Assembly: GCA_021781095.1 (NCBI GenBank)
Contig: JAJXXM010000203.1
Coordinates: forward strand, 1-7,197
Direction of reading: 5' to 3'
Source: a bacterium
GTDB lineage: Bacteria > Eremiobacterota > Eremiobacteria > Baltobacterales > Baltobacteraceae
Length of the DNA: 7,197 nucleotides
Within the stretch, counting starts at the first letter, position 1. Each line of letters opens with the position of its first letter. Positions 5,126-7,197 of the stretch are shown here, piece by piece. Under the pieces are notes generated by a model. It did no database searches, was not told the DNA's origin, and saw nothing but the letters and a program-made list of their open reading frames with translations. A program made the position numbers and the translations under genes.

Positions 5126-5971
5126 ATGCCGTTACGCATCGCCGTTATCGGCGCCGGGCAGATGGGCGCCGGCATCGCACAGGTGGCCGCGCAGAGCGGC
5201 CACGCGGTGCTTTTGCACGACCGAAGCGCCGAACTCATCGCGCGCGGGATCGCCGGGATCGAAAAGAACCTCGCGCGCGCGGTGGAGAAGGGGCGGCTCG
5301 ATGCCGCCGGGCGCGATGCGGTGCTCGCGCGGATCGAACGCACGCCCGCGATCGAAAAACTCGATTGCGATCTCGCGATCGAGGCGGCGACCGAGGCGCT
5401 CGAGATCAAGCTCGAGCTCTTTCGTCGGCTCGATGCGGCGACGCCCGCGAACGCCATCCTCGCATCGAACACCTCGTCGATCTCGATTACCATGCTCGGT
5501 GCGGCGACCAAGCGCGCCGAGCGCGTCATCGGCATGCACTTCATGAATCCGGTGCCGGTGATGGCGCTCGTCGAAATCATTCGCGGCATCGCCACCTCGC
5601 AAGCGACCTACGAATTCACCGAACAGCTCGCGCGCGAGATGGGCAAGACGCCGGTGGAGGTGCGCGATTTTCCGGGCTTCGTCTCCAACCGCGTGCTAAT
5701 GCCGATGATTAACGAAGCGATCTACGCGCTCTTCGAAGGCGTCGGCAGCGTCGAAGCAATCGATACGGTGATGAAGCTGGGCATGAACCATCCGATGGGG
5801 CCGTTGCAACTCGCCGATTTCATCGGGCTCGATACGTGCCTGGCGATCATGGAAGTGTTGTACGGCGGCTTCGCCGATTCCAAATATCGGCCGTGCCCGT
5901 TACTCAAACAATACGTCGCTGCCGGCTGGCTCGGGAAAAAGAGCGGCCGCGGGTTTTATACCTACGCATGA
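5126..5971 (+). CDS. 3-hydroxybutyryl-CoA dehydrogenase
   Basis: A 281-aa NAD(P)-dependent dehydrogenase interconverting acetoacetyl-CoA and 3-hydroxybutyryl-CoA, of the usual length for the single-function bacterial enzyme. The N-terminal Rossmann domain begins with [14 protein letters not shown] (G9-x-G11-x-x-G14). Active-site residues are visible: S117 in ASNTSS, H138 in [12 protein letters not shown]150 in ALVEIIRG and N188 in [14 protein letters not shown]. The C-terminal helical dimerisation domain runs from about 185 and ends with the family signature [14 protein letters not shown]. The frame is open upstream into the thiolase gene, but ATG 5126 gives the canonical N-terminus and lies 2 bases after the thiolase stop. 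No Shine-Dalgarno is seen, which suggests translational coupling. The stop overlaps the next start (ATGA). The coenzyme preference (NADH or NADPH) is not assigned. Confidence 0.95.
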   Translation: MPLRIAVIGAGQMGAGIAQVAAQSGHAVLLHDRSAELIARGIAGIEKNLARAVEKGRLDAAGRDAVLARIERTPAIEKLDCDLAIEAATEALEIKLELFRRLDAATPANAILASNTSSISITMLGAATKRAERVIGMHFMNPVPVMALVEIIRGIATSQATYEFTEQLAREMGKTPVEVRDFPGFVSNRVLMPMINEAIYALFEGVGSVEAIDTVMKLGMNHPMGPLQLADFIGLDTCLAIMEVLYGGFADSKYRPCPLLKQYVAAGWLGKKSGRGFYTYA

Positions 5972-7128
5972 CCGACCGATCCGCCGCTGCCCGATTTGAT
6001 ATCACCGACGAGCAGCGGCAGATCGCCGCGCTCGCGCGCGACTTTGCCGAGAGAGAGATCGCACCGCATATTGCGGCGTGGGACCGCGAGCATTATTTCC
6101 CGCGCAGCCTCTACACCAAGATGGATGCGATTGGGTTGATGGGCGTGCTCGTCGACGAACGCTACGGCGGCGTCGGTGCGGGCTACGGCGCCTACGCGCT
6201 CGCCGTCGAGGAGCTTGCGCGCATCGATGCGGGCAGCGCGGTGACGCTCTCGGTGCACGCGATGATCGGCGCCGCGATTGCAAAACTCGGCAACGAAGCG
6301 CAGCGTGCAACGTGGCTTCCGCGCCTGAGCGGCGGCGATACGATCGCGGGCTTTGCGCTCACCGAATCCGATGCCGGTTCAGACGCGGGCGCCATTCGCT
6401 CCACGGCGGTTCGACACGGCGACGGCTACGTGCTGCGCGGGCGCAAACAGTGGTGCACCAACGGCACGCATGCCGGGGTGGTGATGGCGATGTTTCGCAC
6501 CGGCGGCGTCGGGCCCAAGGGCGTGAGCGCGTTTCTCGTCGATCCCAAGACGCCCGGCATTACGGTGGAGCGCGAGACCGAGAAGCTCGGTATTCGCACG
6601 AGCAACACCTGCGATCTCGCGTTCGACGACGTGTACGTTGGCCCCGAGGCGCTGCTCGGCGGCGAAGGCGAAGGCTTCGGCGGCGCGATGACCGCGCTGC
6701 AGGGCGGGCGCATCGGCATCGCCGCGCAAGCGGTCGGCATTCTCGCAGCGTGTCTCGACGCATCGGTGAAGTTCGCGCAGGAGCGCATGGCGTTCGGCAA
6801 ACCGATCGGCGCGTTCGAAGGCGTCTCGTTCAAGATCGCGCGCATGGCGACGGATTTGGAGGCCGCGCGGCTGCTCGTCTATCGCGCCGCCGCACTCGCC
6901 GACGCCGGAACGCCCTCGCCGACGCTCGCGAGCCAAGCGAAGTTCTTCGCTTCGACCGCGGCACGCACGCACGCATCGGAGGCGCTGCAAATTCACGGCG
7001 GCTATGGCTTCACCACCGAGTTCCCGGTCGAGCGCTATTATCGCGACGCGAAGATCACCGAGATTTACGAAGGCACCTCGGAGATCCAGCAGATCATCAT
7101 CGCGCGCAGCCTCCTCGGCCGCCTCTAA
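5968..7128 (+). CDS. Acyl-CoA dehydrogenase, probably short-chain (butyryl-CoA type)
   Basis: A 386-aa FAD flavoprotein that forms the 2,3-double bond of a short acyl-CoA, or runs in reverse in butyrate formation. It has the N-terminal helical domain (1-120), the middle beta domain with the FAD/substrate motif [14 protein letters not shown] (about 129-142) and KQWCTNG, and the C-terminal helical domain. The C-terminal domain carries [31 protein letters not shown] and [12 protein letters not shown]. The catalytic base is E368 in YEGTSE, the position used by short- and medium-chain acyl-CoA dehydrogenases rather than the isovaleryl/long-chain site. The start ATG overlaps the preceding TGA (ATGA, 5968-5971). 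The longer in-frame extension from 5836 overlaps the dehydrogenase gene and lacks family sequence. Electrons would pass to an electron-transfer flavoprotein, whose genes are not in the window. Butyryl-CoA is the substrate best supported by context. A branched-chain acyl-CoA or glutaryl-type substrate is not excluded. Confidence 0.93.
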   Translation: MTDRSAAARFDITDEQRQIAALARDFAEREIAPHIAAWDREHYFPRSLYTKMDAIGLMGVLVDERYGGVGAGYGAYALAVEELARIDAGSAVTLSVHAMIGAAIAKLGNEAQRATWLPRLSGGDTIAGFALTESDAGSDAGAIRSTAVRHGDGYVLRGRKQWCTNGTHAGVVMAMFRTGGVGPKGVSAFLVDPKTPGITVERETEKLGIRTSNTCDLAFDDVYVGPEALLGGEGEGFGGAMTALQGGRIGIAAQAVGILAACLDASVKFAQERMAFGKPIGAFEGVSFKIARMATDLEAARLLVYRAAALADAGTPSPTLASQAKFFASTAARTHASEALQIHGGYGFTTEFPVERYYRDAKITEIYEGTSEIQQIIIARSLLGRL

Positions 7129-7137
7129 CCGCGCTCT

Positions 7138-7178
7138 TGTCACCCCGAGTAGGTTGCGTAGCAACCGTATCGAGGGGC
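7138..7178 (+). repeat. Palindromic repeat unit 7 (REP-like), + orientation
   Basis: TGTCACCCCGAGTA, then GGTTGC (7152-7157), loop GTA (7158-7160), GCAACC (7161-7166), then GTATCGAGGGGC. It begins 9 bases after the acyl-CoA dehydrogenase stop and belongs to the same family as the array at 2347-2674, 4.5 kb away, with the CCCC/GGGG outer arms and another different stem. Confidence 0.9.
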
Positions 7179-7182
7179 GCTC

Positions 7183-7197
7183 TGTCACCCCGAGTAG
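7183..7197 (+). repeat. Palindromic repeat unit 8, cut by the window end
   Basis: TGTCACCCCGAGTAG repeats the 5' flank of unit 7 after a period of 45 bases. The rest lies outside the window, so a second array probably begins here. Confidence 0.8.

Noticed and set aside
5836..5967. Longer N-terminus for acyl-CoA dehydrogenase (44 extra residues)
   Set aside because: It overlaps the preceding gene and lacks acyl-CoA dehydrogenase sequence. ATG 5968 gives the ATGA overlap, the usual family length, and places the catalytic Glu at residue 368.
6379..7188. A 269-codon open frame on the - strand opposite the acyl-CoA dehydrogenase gene, running into the repeat
   Set aside because: Low-complexity Arg/Ala/Glu composition, no recognisable motif, and it starts in the palindromic repeat. 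The + strand gene fully explains the region.

Overview
The window is GC-rich bacterial DNA with a strong preference for G or C at third codon positions and every recognisable gene on the + strand. The gene content (coenzyme-B12-dependent lysine 5,6-aminomutase plus a short-chain acyl-CoA module) points to a bacterium that catabolises lysine. The taxon cannot be fixed from the sequence. Short palindromic repeats of this kind in a GC-rich, uncultured-type genome make me think of candidate lineages such as Eremiobacterota (WPS-2), but that is a weak impression.

Layout. 1-862: 3' part of kamD (alpha subunit of D-lysine 5,6-aminomutase), cut by the window edge. 859-1623: kamE (beta subunit), overlapping kamD by ATGA. 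1657-2331: a PilZ-domain protein with a C-terminal extension. 2332-2711: a non-coding interval filled by a short palindromic repeat array (three units on +, three on -, then two half units). 2712-3125: an unrecognised 137-aa protein. 3137-3739: an ICMT/PEMT-like membrane methyltransferase. 3783-5123, 5126-5971 and 5968-7128: a tightly packed operon for acetyl-CoA acetyltransferase (with an unusual insertion), 3-hydroxybutyryl-CoA dehydrogenase and acyl-CoA dehydrogenase. 7138-7197: one more complete copy of the repeat and the beginning of another.

How the genes fit. KamDE moves the terminal amino group of D-lysine or beta-lysine by one carbon. In known lysine fermentation the carbon then reaches acetoacetyl-CoA and crotonyl/butyryl-CoA, which are the substrates of the thiolase, 3-hydroxybutyryl-CoA dehydrogenase and acyl-CoA dehydrogenase encoded downstream. 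The linking genes (kdd, kce, kal, CoA transferase, crotonase, ETF) are not in the window, so the connection is plausible but inferred. The PilZ, 137-aa and methyltransferase genes have no obvious role in it.

The most interesting signal is the repeat family. Each complete copy has a conserved 5' flank ending in GTAG and a conserved 3' flank GTATCGAGG. Between them is a perfect hairpin whose stem sequence differs between copies by compensatory changes, while the loop, read in a common orientation, is always a G-N-A triloop closed by a C-G pair. The outer flanks also covary (CGCC/GGCG against CCCC/GGGG). This looks like a REP/BIME-type element under selection for hairpin structure, possibly mobilised in trans by a RAYT-type single-strand transposase, which is not seen here.
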